From the NCBI GenBank assembly GCA_947566075.1, contig CANOIM010000013.1, forward strand, positions 1-62,064: a DNA stretch of 62,064 nucleotides, given 5' to 3'. Below, one piece after another: positions 5,967 through 14,738 of the stretch (positions within the stretch are counted from its first letter, which is position 1; the number at the start of each line of letters is the position of its first letter). This DNA comes from an uncultured Eggerthellaceae bacterium. Its GTDB lineage: Bacteria > Actinomycetota > Coriobacteriia > Coriobacteriales > Eggerthellaceae. A program made the translations under genes and the position numbers. The notes under the pieces are model-generated. The model made no database searches. It saw nothing but the letters and a program-made list of their open reading frames with translations, and was not told where the DNA came from.

Positions 5967-6959
5967 TTAGCTTGCTGGTAATGTATCCAACGAGGAAGCA
6001 GGTAGGCTCAAACCTGCACTCAAGAAATTGATGACAAGCGAGACCATAGCCTCTTTCTCGTCAGGTCGAGATTCAGCGATCATGATCGTCATCGCAACCA
6101 AGGTGCTATCGTCAATAGCCTTGTGACCCTCTCTGAAAAGGATGCCGTTCTTGTCGAGGAAATATAGGAAGAGACAGGCGGCAATTCGCTTATTGCCGTC
6201 GTGGAACGAATGATTCTTGACGATGAAATACAACAGATTCGCGGCTTTTTCCTGTATCGATGGATAGATATCTTCTCCACCAAAGGATTGGTATATCGCT
6301 GATATGCTGCTCTTGAAAGAATCGTCCTTTTCGGCACCGAACAGATCGCTTTCTTTGGAGAACCTCATAGAGGATATGACTTCTTTACACTCATCATAAT
6401 CAAGCACATAGATCGGTTGGCTGCCTTTGGGCCTCGGAATGCACTGATGGTCGTAGTCGTCAAGAAGATCGAGAGCTGCTGTATAGACTTTGACTATGTT
6501 CAGGATCTGGCCATCTTCGATCTCATCAGGCAAACGTTCGATGATGTTCACTGTTTGAGCTAATTGCTCTAGCCTACGTTTATTCTCAGCTACTCCCTCT
6601 ATGATGTAGCGGTGCAATACGTCAGTCGCCCAACGACGGAATTCAACGCCTCGCTGAGACTTCACTCGGTAGCCAACGGAGATGATCACATCAAGGTTGT
6701 AATATTCAACTTGATAGGTTTTGCCATCTGAAGCAGTTGTCGCAAAATTTGCGACAACTGGACGATGAGCATCCTCAAGCTCTTCTTTCAATGCATTATT
6801 GATATGCTTTCCGATAGTCTTAACATCTCTATCAAACAAGACGGACATTTGCTGGCGGTTCAGCCAGACTTCGTCTTCTCCAACGTCGACCCTTACCTCA
6901 AGGGAAACATCTCCGTCTGATGAGTTGAATAGGATGATGTTGTTATTCGAATCTGCCAT
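5967..6959 (-). CDS. RhuM-family protein with C-terminal Fic/Doc domain
   Basis: The N-terminal two thirds match the RhuM (virulence protein) family, with EVWLNRQQMSVLFDRDVKTIGKHI and the typical YYNLDVIISVGYRVKSQRGVEFRRWA segment, a DNA-binding-like fold of unknown role. The C-terminal third contains a Fic/Doc core, NHSFHDGNKRIAAC, with the H-x-F-x-D-G-N-K-R pattern of the Doc branch. Proteins of this branch modify targets with AMP or phosphate. I start the protein at ATG 6959 (330 residues) because CGGGGGTTGT just upstream gives a good ribosome-binding site. An ATG at 7004 is possible but lacks one. The gene is downstream of the PIN/antitoxin pair on the same strand. Its activity cannot be read from the sequence. 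No separate FicA-like or Phd-like partner is seen. Confidence 0.82.
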   Translation of the reverse strand: MADSNNNIILFNSSDGDVSLEVRVDVGEDEVWLNRQQMSVLFDRDVKTIGKHINNALKEELEDAHRPVVANFATTASDGKTYQVEYYNLDVIISVGYRVKSQRGVEFRRWATDVLHRYIIEGVAENKRRLEQLAQTVNIIERLPDEIEDGQILNIVKVYTAALDLLDDYDHQCIPRPKGSQPIYVLDYDECKEVISSMRFSKESDLFGAEKDDSFKSSISAIYQSFGGEDIYPSIQEKAANLLYFIVKNHSFHDGNKRIAACLFLYFLDKNGILFREGHKAIDDSTLVAMTIMIAESRPDEKEAMVSLVINFLSAGLSLPASSLDTLPAS

Positions 6960-7040
6960 ACAACCCCCGTGCTTCTGACTCCAAGAGTCGCGATTCTCGC
7001 ACAATGCTCTTACCCTAATAATCCCTCTGCATTCTTTTCA

Positions 7041-7481
7041 TCACGTTATGTCGTAGATAAGGCCGTATTCGTCTTCCATGGTTTGCAGGAACTGTTCAGG
7101 GGTACAGCAGGGAACGCTGGATTGCTTGAAACCGGAAGCATCACGGGTGAGCAGGTAGTTTGCATTGATATTCTCTGCGCAGAGGGCGATAAGACAATCC
7201 TCATAGTCATCCCAGTTCCTCTTACAGGCTTCGAGCACCTCTGCTTGTCCTACGTTGCAGACGTTCAGGAACCCAAGGCTCTCTATGAAGGCTGCTTGGA
7301 GCTCTTCGCTGCTAACGGCTTTAGAGAGGATATAGAAAGCGTCAGCAAAAGATTGCGGCGCAACCCAGAGCTCCACGTCTCCGAAGACCTGCATGGCATG
7401 GAGCTTCTCCCAGGCCGCGAAGTAGGGGGCCCGTTGCCCAAGGTGATCAATGAGAACGTTCGTGTCTATCAGCACGCGCAT
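7041..7481 (-). CDS. PIN-domain toxin (putative RNase)
   Basis: The 146-residue protein begins MRVLIDTNVLIDHLG, the first acidic strand of a PIN domain, and continues with a second acidic patch (NWDDYEDCLIALCAE) and the ending LLTRDASGFKQS...TPEQFL. The conserved Asp/Glu set for a metal-dependent ribonuclease is present. PIN proteins in such pairs cut RNA when released from their antitoxin. The start ATG lies inside the 3' end of the antitoxin gene (35-base overlap), the usual toxin-antitoxin layout. The upstream open frame is longer, but that part is the antitoxin region in another frame and is not used. Confidence 0.85.
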   Translation of the reverse strand: MRVLIDTNVLIDHLGQRAPYFAAWEKLHAMQVFGDVELWVAPQSFADAFYILSKAVSSEELQAAFIESLGFLNVCNVGQAEVLEACKRNWDDYEDCLIALCAENINANYLLTRDASGFKQSSVPCCTPEQFLQTMEDEYGLIYDIT

Positions 7482-7788
7482 ATTTGTCCTCACGGGCTTC
7501 GCGAAGCAGTTGCTTGTCAGTCTTGCCTTCCCAATAGGAAGCGGGGATGGGGAAAGTGGTCTTCTTGATGCGAGAATGCAGCTCTTCCCGCTGCTCTGCT
7601 GTAAGCACCCGCTTCTCATGGACATTTGTAGGGAGGGTCTTTCCGGCTGAGGGCAGCTCTCCTTTTGCAAGGACGTACTCATAGGCGGCATTGATGAGCT
7701 CTGTGGGGGTAGAGCCTATCTTCTCCAAGGCAACCCTGCCTTGTTCCTTGATGCCCGCAGGGACGCGAGCTGTGACGATAGCATGCAT
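7447..7788 (-). CDS. RelB/DinJ-like antitoxin
   Basis: The 113-residue protein has the N-terminal ribbon-helix-helix segment of the RelB/DinJ family (VTARVPAGIKEQGRVALEKIG followed by TPTELINAAYEYV) and a charged C-terminal tail that would wrap the toxin. It would bind its own promoter and neutralise the PIN protein encoded by the overlapping downstream gene. DinJ-type antitoxins more often partner with RelE/YafQ-fold toxins, so a PIN partner is a less common combination. A ribosome-binding site, AGAGGTGATCC, lies directly before the ATG. A perfect 13-base palindrome (7813-7825) upstream is a likely operator. Confidence 0.82.
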   Translation of the reverse strand: MHAIVTARVPAGIKEQGRVALEKIGSTPTELINAAYEYVLAKGELPSAGKTLPTNVHEKRVLTAEQREELHSRIKKTTFPIPASYWEGKTDKQLLREAREDKYARADRHERSH

Positions 7789-7812
7789 GGATCACCTCTT
7801 CATCTGAATTCA

Positions 7813-7825
7813 TAATACTGTATTA
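7813..7825 (-). promoter_or_regulatory. Likely operator of the toxin-antitoxin operon
   Basis: The palindrome TAATAC-n-GTATTA lies 25 bases upstream of the antitoxin start. It overlaps AT-rich promoter-like sequence, as expected for autoregulation by a ribbon-helix-helix antitoxin. Confidence 0.5.
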
Positions 7826-7842
7826 CAAACTTTAAGGCAACT

Positions 7843-7878
7843 GGATGATGAAAAGACACACGTCCCTTCTCATCATCC
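7843..7878 (-). repeat. Second hairpin repeat family, copy 2 (3' end of the DUF1846 gene)
   Basis: GGATGATGA (7843-7851) pairs with TCATCATCC (7870-7878), with further internal pairing GAA/TTT and GAC/GTC on the minus strand. It begins at the stop codon of the DUF1846 gene and resembles 5891-5923. There is no T-run, so it is a stem that could stabilise or end the transcript rather than a classic terminator. Confidence 0.55.
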
Positions 7879-9359
7879 TACTTGTGGTAATACCGGTGGG
7901 ACTCGAACTTCGGTTCGCAGCAGACGTTGACGCCTAGGGTGCGGTAGAGCTTCTCGTCCGTCCCGGAGATGATGACGGAGAAGTAGGCATCGCAGCCGCG
8001 CAGCTTGTCCGCATTGTCTATCAGCCGCTCAGCCAGGGGGTTGGTGGATGAGCTCACCGAAAGGGCCAAAAGCGTTTCGTCTGAATGGAGGCGCGGGTTG
8101 GTGTTGCCCAAGTGCTCCGTCTTCAGGTGGCAGATGGGCTCCAGCACATCATCAGAGATGACGTCCACATCATCATCCACGCCGGATACCCCCTTGAGCG
8201 CGTTCATCAACAGCGCCGATGCCGCCCCTAGGAGGTTGCCCGTCTTGCCGGTGACCACCGAACCGTCTGGGAGCACCATGGCCCCCGCTGGGCCGCCGGT
8301 CATCTCAGCCTTGAGCAGGCAGGCGGAGCGGGCCGGGGAGAGGTTCGTGGTGATGTCCGCCTGGTTCATGAGGATCTCTATCTTCTCCAGGGCCTTCTGA
8401 CCAGACCCGGTGCGCTTCACCTCCGTAGCGGCGGTGAAGTAGCGGCGGACGATCTCCTCTTCGCCCGCCCGGCGGCAGGCTTCATCATCTTCGATGGCGA
8501 GCCCCGCCATGTTGACCCCCATGTCAGTGGGGCTCTTATAGGGGCATTCCCCCATGATGCGTTCCATGGTGGAGCGCAGCACGGGGAAGATATCCACATC
8601 ACGGTTATAGTTGACGGTGGTCGTGCCATAGGCGTCCAGGTGGAATGGGTCGATGATGTTGTTGTCATCCAGGTCAGCCGTGGCTGCCTCGTAGGCTATG
8701 TTCACCGGGTGGGTGAGCGGGAGGTTCCACACGGGGAACGTCTCGTATTTGGCGTAGCCCGCTACGATCCCACGCTTGAATTCATGGTAGAGCTGGGAGA
8801 GGCAGGTGGCCATCTTCCCCGAACCGGGGCCGGGGGCCGTTACCACCACCAGGGGTTTGGTGGTCTCTATGAATTCGTTGCGACCGAAGCCCTCTTCGCT
8901 GACGATGTGGTCTATGTCATGGGGATACCCGGCAATGGGGTAGTGCAGGTAGCTCACGATGCCCATGTCCGTGATGCGGCGACGGAAGGCGTCCGCATCC
9001 GGTTGGTTCTCATAGCGGGTGATGACCACGCTTCCTATCATGAAGCCCATGGAACGGAAGATATCCATGAGGCGCAGCACGTCTTCGTCATAGGTGATGC
9101 CCAGATCCCCGCGGATCTTCGATTTCTCTATGTCGTTCGCATTGATGGCGATCACGATCTCAACGTCATCGGCCATGGATTGCAGCATGCGTATCTTGGA
9201 GTCAGGTTCGAACCCTGGGAGCACCCGGGAGGCGTGATAATCATCGAAGAGCTTGCCGCCGAACTCCAAGTAGAGCTTGCCGCCGAAGCGGTTGATGCGC
9301 TCTTTGATGTGCTCAGCCTGGAGGGTGATGTACTTCTCGTTATTGAAACCTGTCCGCAT
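7878..9359 (-). CDS. DUF1846 family protein
   Basis: The 493-residue product matches the DUF1846 family over its whole length (usual length about 490-500). It opens MRTGFNNEKYITLQAEHIKERI, contains a P-loop-like GPGSGK at 177-182 within TAPGPGSGKMATCLSQLYHE, and continues with the conserved VDIFPVLRSTMERI and PTDMGVNMAG. The family is widespread in Firmicutes and Coriobacteriia and has solved structures, but I know of no established reaction. The gene is a single transcription unit divergent from pyrG, and a hairpin follows its stop. Codon use is like that of the core genes. Family assignment is secure; function is unknown. Confidence 0.88.
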   Translation of the reverse strand: MRTGFNNEKYITLQAEHIKERINRFGGKLYLEFGGKLFDDYHASRVLPGFEPDSKIRMLQSMADDVEIVIAINANDIEKSKIRGDLGITYDEDVLRLMDIFRSMGFMIGSVVITRYENQPDADAFRRRITDMGIVSYLHYPIAGYPHDIDHIVSEEGFGRNEFIETTKPLVVVTAPGPGSGKMATCLSQLYHEFKRGIVAGYAKYETFPVWNLPLTHPVNIAYEAATADLDDNNIIDPFHLDAYGTTTVNYNRDVDIFPVLRSTMERIMGECPYKSPTDMGVNMAGLAIEDDEACRRAGEEEIVRRYFTAATEVKRTGSGQKALEKIEILMNQADITTNLSPARSACLLKAEMTGGPAGAMVLPDGSVVTGKTGNLLGAASALLMNALKGVSGVDDDVDVISDDVLEPICHLKTEHLGNTNPRLHSDETLLALSVSSSTNPLAERLIDNADKLRGCDAYFSVIISGTDEKLYRTLGVNVCCEPKFESHRYYHK

Positions 9360-9440
9360 GGAACCTCCTGATGAGAACTACCATGAAAGCGATGATGCGA
9401 TTATAGATGCTCTCATCCCTCAGGCTCTGTTAAGGAGAGG

Positions 9441-9540
9441 TAAAAGCGCCTCCTTGGCCGTCCCGAGGACTCAAGCTGAGGAGTAGACTGCTTCTGAGAG
9501 GGCGGGGAGAAGGTTGAAGGTCGTACAGGAGGCGCTTTTA
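9441..9540 (+). promoter_or_regulatory. pyrG leader with a 14-base stem covering the ribosome-binding site
   Basis: TAAAAGCGCCTCCT (9441-9454) is perfectly complementary to AGGAGGCGCTTTTA (9527-9540). The second arm contains the ribosome-binding site AGGAGG (9527-9532), ten bases before the pyrG ATG at 9543. Closing the stem would block translation, so the intervening 72 bases may sense a signal such as CTP. Firmicute pyrG genes are known to be attenuated in response to CTP by another mechanism. A link here is only an inference. Confidence 0.6.
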
Positions 9541-9542
9541 GG

Positions 9543-11156
<1,614 letters not shown>

Positions 11157-11175
11157 GAGAGGCTGGTCATCTTCC

Positions 11176-12093
11176 ATGGAGTTGCGGTCAGCCCTGAGCG
11201 AATACCTGTTGCACCTGCGCATCGAACGCGGGTTGGCAGCCAGCACCTTGGAGAGCTATGAGCGGGATTTGGAGCGATACGCGGCCTTTTTGGAAGGCGC
11301 TTCCAAGAGGGCGGTAGGCGAGGTTGTCCCTGATGATATCTCCGCCTTCCAGCAGTCGCTCTTCAAGGCAGGGGAGGCTCCCACTACGGTGAAGCGGCGC
11401 TTGTCAGCCATCAAGGGGTTCCATCGGTTCTGCCTCTCGGAGGGCTTCGCTGCGAAGAACCCCACGGCACCCATCTCCGTGCCGAACACCCCGGATAGGC
11501 TCCCGGATGTGATATCCATCGAAGAGGCTTGCAGGCTGCTGGATTCCATCTATGAGGTAGAGCCTGCGAAGGTGCGCGATCGGGCCATGCTGGAGGTGCT
11601 CTATGGTTGCGGCCTGCGCGCCAGCGAGGTGTGCGGGTTGGACGTGCAGGACGTGTTCCTAGAGGAGGGGTTCCTGCGCGTCTTCGGAAAGGGAAGCAAG
11701 GAGCGCTTGGTTCCTCTTTCGGGCACGGCGCTCACGGCCATGAAGGACTATCTGGGAAGCGCTCGGGCTCAGATATCCTTGCGCGCCACCTCACCGGATG
11801 CGGATAGCCTGAAGGCGGTGTTCTTGAACCAACGGGGGCGACGCATCACCCGCCAGGGGCTCCATAAGATAGTAGGGGCAGCGGGCAAGGCCATCGGGAT
11901 CAGCGGGTTGCATCCCCACACCCTTCGCCATTCCTTCGCCACTCATATGCTGAGCGGCGGGGCGGATCTGCGCGTCATCCAGGAGATCCTGGGCCATTCG
12001 GATATATCCACCACCCAGATCTACACCCATGTGGACCGGCAGCATTTGGTGGAGGAGTATCTCTCCGCCCATCCGCGGGCTGCCAAGCGCTGA
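11176..12093 (+). CDS. xerD: Site-specific tyrosine recombinase, XerD type
   Basis: XerC/XerD recombinases resolve chromosome dimers at dif sites together with FtsK, which is also encoded in this window. The 305-residue protein has the N-terminal SAM-like DNA-binding domain and a complete catalytic set: Arg148 in GLRASEVCGL, Lys in GKGSKERLVPL, HTLRH, a further His in EILGHSDISTTQIYTH, and the Tyr nucleophile in that same segment. I chose ATG 11176 (MELRSALSEYLL), which begins after pyrG ends. An in-frame extension upstream lies inside pyrG. It is a core gene, not a phage integrase, judged by context and length. Confidence 0.9.
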   Translation: MELRSALSEYLLHLRIERGLAASTLESYERDLERYAAFLEGASKRAVGEVVPDDISAFQQSLFKAGEAPTTVKRRLSAIKGFHRFCLSEGFAAKNPTAPISVPNTPDRLPDVISIEEACRLLDSIYEVEPAKVRDRAMLEVLYGCGLRASEVCGLDVQDVFLEEGFLRVFGKGSKERLVPLSGTALTAMKDYLGSARAQISLRATSPDADSLKAVFLNQRGRRITRQGLHKIVGAAGKAIGISGLHPHTLRHSFATHMLSGGADLRVIQEILGHSDISTTQIYTHVDRQHLVEEYLSAHPRAAKR

Positions 12094-12124
12094 GGATGTA
12101 GCGCGCCTGTTCTGCCTCATCATC

Positions 12125-12133
12125 TGATACAAT
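12125..12133 (+). promoter_or_regulatory. Extended -10 promoter of the mreB operon
   Basis: TGATACAAT matches the extended -10 consensus except for one base and lies 43 bases before the mreB start, in the only sizeable gap between xerD and mreB. No strong -35 is visible. Confidence 0.5.
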
Positions 12134-12175
12134 CCTCAAACGACTGTACGCATATCACCGAGAGGGCACCAATCC

Positions 12176-13231
12176 ATGTCATTGCTTGACAGGTTCGCAG
12201 ACTTCGGCGGGAACATGGCTACGGACATGGCCATAGACCTGGGAACCGCGAACACGCTCGTTGCCATCACGGGCGAAGGCATCGTCATCAATGAGCCTTC
12301 GGTCGTTGCCATAGAGAAGAGCACCCATCGCGTCTTGGCTGTGGGCCATGAGGCGAAGAACATGATCAACCATACGCCCGATGCCTTCAGCGCGGAACAC
12401 CCCCTGAAAGACGGCGTCATAGCTGACTACGACGTGACCGAGGCCATGCTCTCGGCCTTCATCTCCAAGGCCTCTGACCGCAAGTATCCCTGGCAGGCCA
12501 AGCCCCGCATCGTCATCTGCATCCCTTGCGGTGCCACCTCAGTCGAGAAGCGCGCTGTGTTCGAGGCAGCCATCCAGGCCGGGGCCAAGCAAGCCTACCT
12601 CATAGAAGAGCCCATGGCTGCTGCCATGGGGGCTGACCTGCCGGTGACCGAACCCACGGGTTCCATGGTGGTGGATATCGGCGGTGGCACCACGGAAGTG
12701 GCCGTCATATCCTTGGGCGGCATCGTGTCATCCTCTAGCCTGCGCTTAGCGGGCAACCGGTTGGATGAGGCCATCGCCATGCACCTGCGGGACCTGCTGG
12801 GCATCAAGATAGGGGAGCGCACCGCTGAGGTCATCAAGATCAAGATAGGCAGCGTCCTGCCCTTCGAGGATGGCCGCGAAAGGGACATGATCATCTCCGG
12901 TCAAGATGTCTACACCGAACAGCCCAAAGAGGTGACCATCCAGTCTGAAGACGTGCGCGCAGCGCTCCAGGCCCCCATAGAAGAGATGGTCTTGCACATC
13001 AAGGACACCTTCAAGACCACCAACCCTGACCTGGCCTCGGACATCATCCAGAACGGCATCCTGCTCACGGGTGGCGGTGGCCTGCTCTCAGGTTTGGACC
13101 GCTACCTCACAGACCGGCTTGAGATCCCCGTTTGGGTGTCTGAGACAGCGCTCACCAATGTGGTCTCTGGTTGCCTGAAGGTGCTGGAGACGCCCACGGC
13201 CCTTCGGCAGACCTTGATGCGGTCCAAGTAA
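12176..13231 (+). CDS. mreB: Rod shape-determining actin homologue MreB
   Basis: MreB filaments lie under the membrane and direct lateral wall synthesis. The 351-residue protein has the actin-fold signatures MAIDLGTANTLV (phosphate 1), DIGGGTTEVAV (phosphate 2) and LLTGGGGLLSGLD (adenosine motif). It heads the cluster mreB-mreC-mreD-PBP2-rodA, the complete elongasome core, which predicts a rod-shaped cell. The N-terminal extension of about 17 residues before the first strand is slightly longer than in many MreBs but normal for the family. Confidence 0.97.
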   Translation: MSLLDRFADFGGNMATDMAIDLGTANTLVAITGEGIVINEPSVVAIEKSTHRVLAVGHEAKNMINHTPDAFSAEHPLKDGVIADYDVTEAMLSAFISKASDRKYPWQAKPRIVICIPCGATSVEKRAVFEAAIQAGAKQAYLIEEPMAAAMGADLPVTEPTGSMVVDIGGGTTEVAVISLGGIVSSSSLRLAGNRLDEAIAMHLRDLLGIKIGERTAEVIKIKIGSVLPFEDGRERDMIISGQDVYTEQPKEVTIQSEDVRAALQAPIEEMVLHIKDTFKTTNPDLASDIIQNGILLTGGGGLLSGLDRYLTDRLEIPVWVSETALTNVVSGCLKVLETPTALRQTLMRSK

Positions 13232-13248
13232 CCCCCACTCTGAGGATC

Positions 13249-14208
13249 GTGGCACTCAATTTCCAAGATCAAGGAACGCCTTTCACTCGCATTTTGGCGG
13301 GTATCCTAGTGGCGCTGAGCGTGGCCATGATAGCGGTCTACGCCATAGAGGGGGATGGGGGTCCGCTGCATCGGGCGCAGCAAGCCGTTCATTCCCTGGT
13401 GGCTCCTGTTCAGTTCGCAGGGGCCCAGGTTGAGGCTGCCATGGATCAAGCGGAAGAGGCGGTGGCAGACGGCTCCGCCGATGAGGAGACCCTCTCTTCG
13501 CTCAAGGAGAAGAACGCCCAGTTGACGCAGCTTCTGACGCAGGCCGAGGAGTATCGGTTGGAATCTGAGCGCCTCCGGGGCCTTCTGAACCTGAAGGACA
13601 TCTACAAGATAGAGGGTGTGGGGGCTCGGGTCATCGGCCGCTCTACGGATGCCTGGAATCAGACCATCACCATAGATGCGGGCACAGACGATGGGGTGCA
13701 GAAGGGGCTCACGGTCATGGGCCCTGCCGGGGTCATCGGCCAGGTGGTGGAGGCGTCATCCTCCTCTTCGGTGGTGCGCCTGCTGACAGACCCGAATTCC
13801 GGCGTGGCGGCTCAAGTGCAGTCAAGCCGGGTGGAAGGCGTGGTGCGGGGCTCTCTTTCCGGGGCGTTGCACTTGGAGAACGTGGATGCCACCGCCGTGG
13901 TGAATCAAGGGGATGTGGTGCTCACCAGCGGCTTGGGAGGAAGCTTCACCAAGGGGCTTCTGATAGGTACGGTGGTGCGCGTGGAAGGCAGCGTCAATGA
14001 CGGCACCCGGGTGATCGTAGTTGCTCCCAATGAGGTGGCCACGGCCTTGGAAGAGGTCACGGTGGTCTTCAGCGCCAGCGAATCCGGAGGCGTCATCAAG
14101 TCCAGTGCGGCTTCGGATGGCTCTTCAGGTTCAGCGGAGGGTGCTTCATCTGAGGGCTCTTCTGCATCCGCTTCGGCTACCCAGCAGATCCAGGGAGGGA
14201 ACAGCTGA
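13249..14208 (+). CDS. mreC: Rod shape-determining protein MreC
   Basis: MreC is a single-pass membrane protein that links MreB to the penicillin-binding proteins outside the membrane. The sequence shows a membrane segment at about residues 15-33, a coiled coil (SSLKEKNAQLTQLLTQAEEYRLESERL), and the beta-rich domain with GVIGQVVEAS...VRLLTDPNS. A Ser/Ala-rich tail ends the protein. The start is the GTG at 13249 (319 residues) after TGAGGAT. An earlier in-frame start at 13171 would overlap mreB by 61 bases and gives a non-native sequence. Confidence 0.92.
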   Translation: MALNFQDQGTPFTRILAGILVALSVAMIAVYAIEGDGGPLHRAQQAVHSLVAPVQFAGAQVEAAMDQAEEAVADGSADEETLSSLKEKNAQLTQLLTQAEEYRLESERLRGLLNLKDIYKIEGVGARVIGRSTDAWNQTITIDAGTDDGVQKGLTVMGPAGVIGQVVEASSSSSVVRLLTDPNSGVAAQVQSSRVEGVVRGSLSGALHLENVDATAVVNQGDVVLTSGLGGSFTKGLLIGTVVRVEGSVNDGTRVIVVAPNEVATALEEVTVVFSASESGGVIKSSAASDGSSGSAEGASSEGSSASASATQQIQGGNS

Positions 14209-14720
14209 TGATGCGCTTCGTCCCTGAGATCCTCTGTGCACTGGTGGCCCTCATCCTCCAGGTGGTGATAGCCCCTGCCATCGGTATCGGCTATGCCCTG
14301 CCGAACTTCGTCCTGGCCTTCTGCGTGGCCTTCGCGGTGGCATCGCGGAGGACCGATGTGGTGGTGATGCCCTTCTTGGCGGGCCTTGCCTTCGACCTTC
14401 TGGGCACCGGCCCGGTGGGCGCGTTTGCACTGCTCTGCCTGGTGGCATCGGGTGCGGCGGCGCTTCTGTTCGCCCGCATGGACAATGACACATTGTTCAT
14501 CCCCCTTGCCTGCATCTGCCTGTGCATCCTAGGGGCTGAGCTGCTCTACGCTTGCATCTGCGTAACGTGTGGGTGGCATGTGGGTTTAGGGGAGGCGCTG
14601 CTCTATCGGTCGCTCCCTAACTTCCTCTATGATACGGTGATAGCGCTTGTCATGTATCCGCTCTTGCGCCTGCTCCTCCGGCGTATCAGCGGTACCGTAG
14701 AGATGCCATCCATCGGCTAG
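14208..14720 (+). CDS. mreD: Rod shape-determining protein MreD
   Basis: This is a small integral membrane protein of 170 residues with about five hydrophobic helices, overlapping the mreC stop by one base (TGATG). It contains the typical AGLAFDLLGTGPVGAFAL segment of MreD. It stabilises the MreBCD complex. A second ATG follows immediately at 14211, so the exact initiator may differ by one codon. Confidence 0.9.
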   Translation: MMRFVPEILCALVALILQVVIAPAIGIGYALPNFVLAFCVAFAVASRRTDVVVMPFLAGLAFDLLGTGPVGAFALLCLVASGAAALLFARMDNDTLFIPLACICLCILGAELLYACICVTCGWHVGLGEALLYRSLPNFLYDTVIALVMYPLLRLLLRRISGTVEMPSIG

Positions 14721-14738
14721 GAGCCAACCAGAGAGCCT

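Noticed and set aside
8640..9371. Plus-strand frame of 243 codons opposite the DUF1846 gene
   Set aside because: The minus-strand protein matches its family over the full length; the plus frame has shadow composition.
11176..12093. Prophage or integrative element integrase
   Set aside because: The recombinase has XerD length and lies in a core operon after pyrG; no other phage genes or attachment-site repeats are near.
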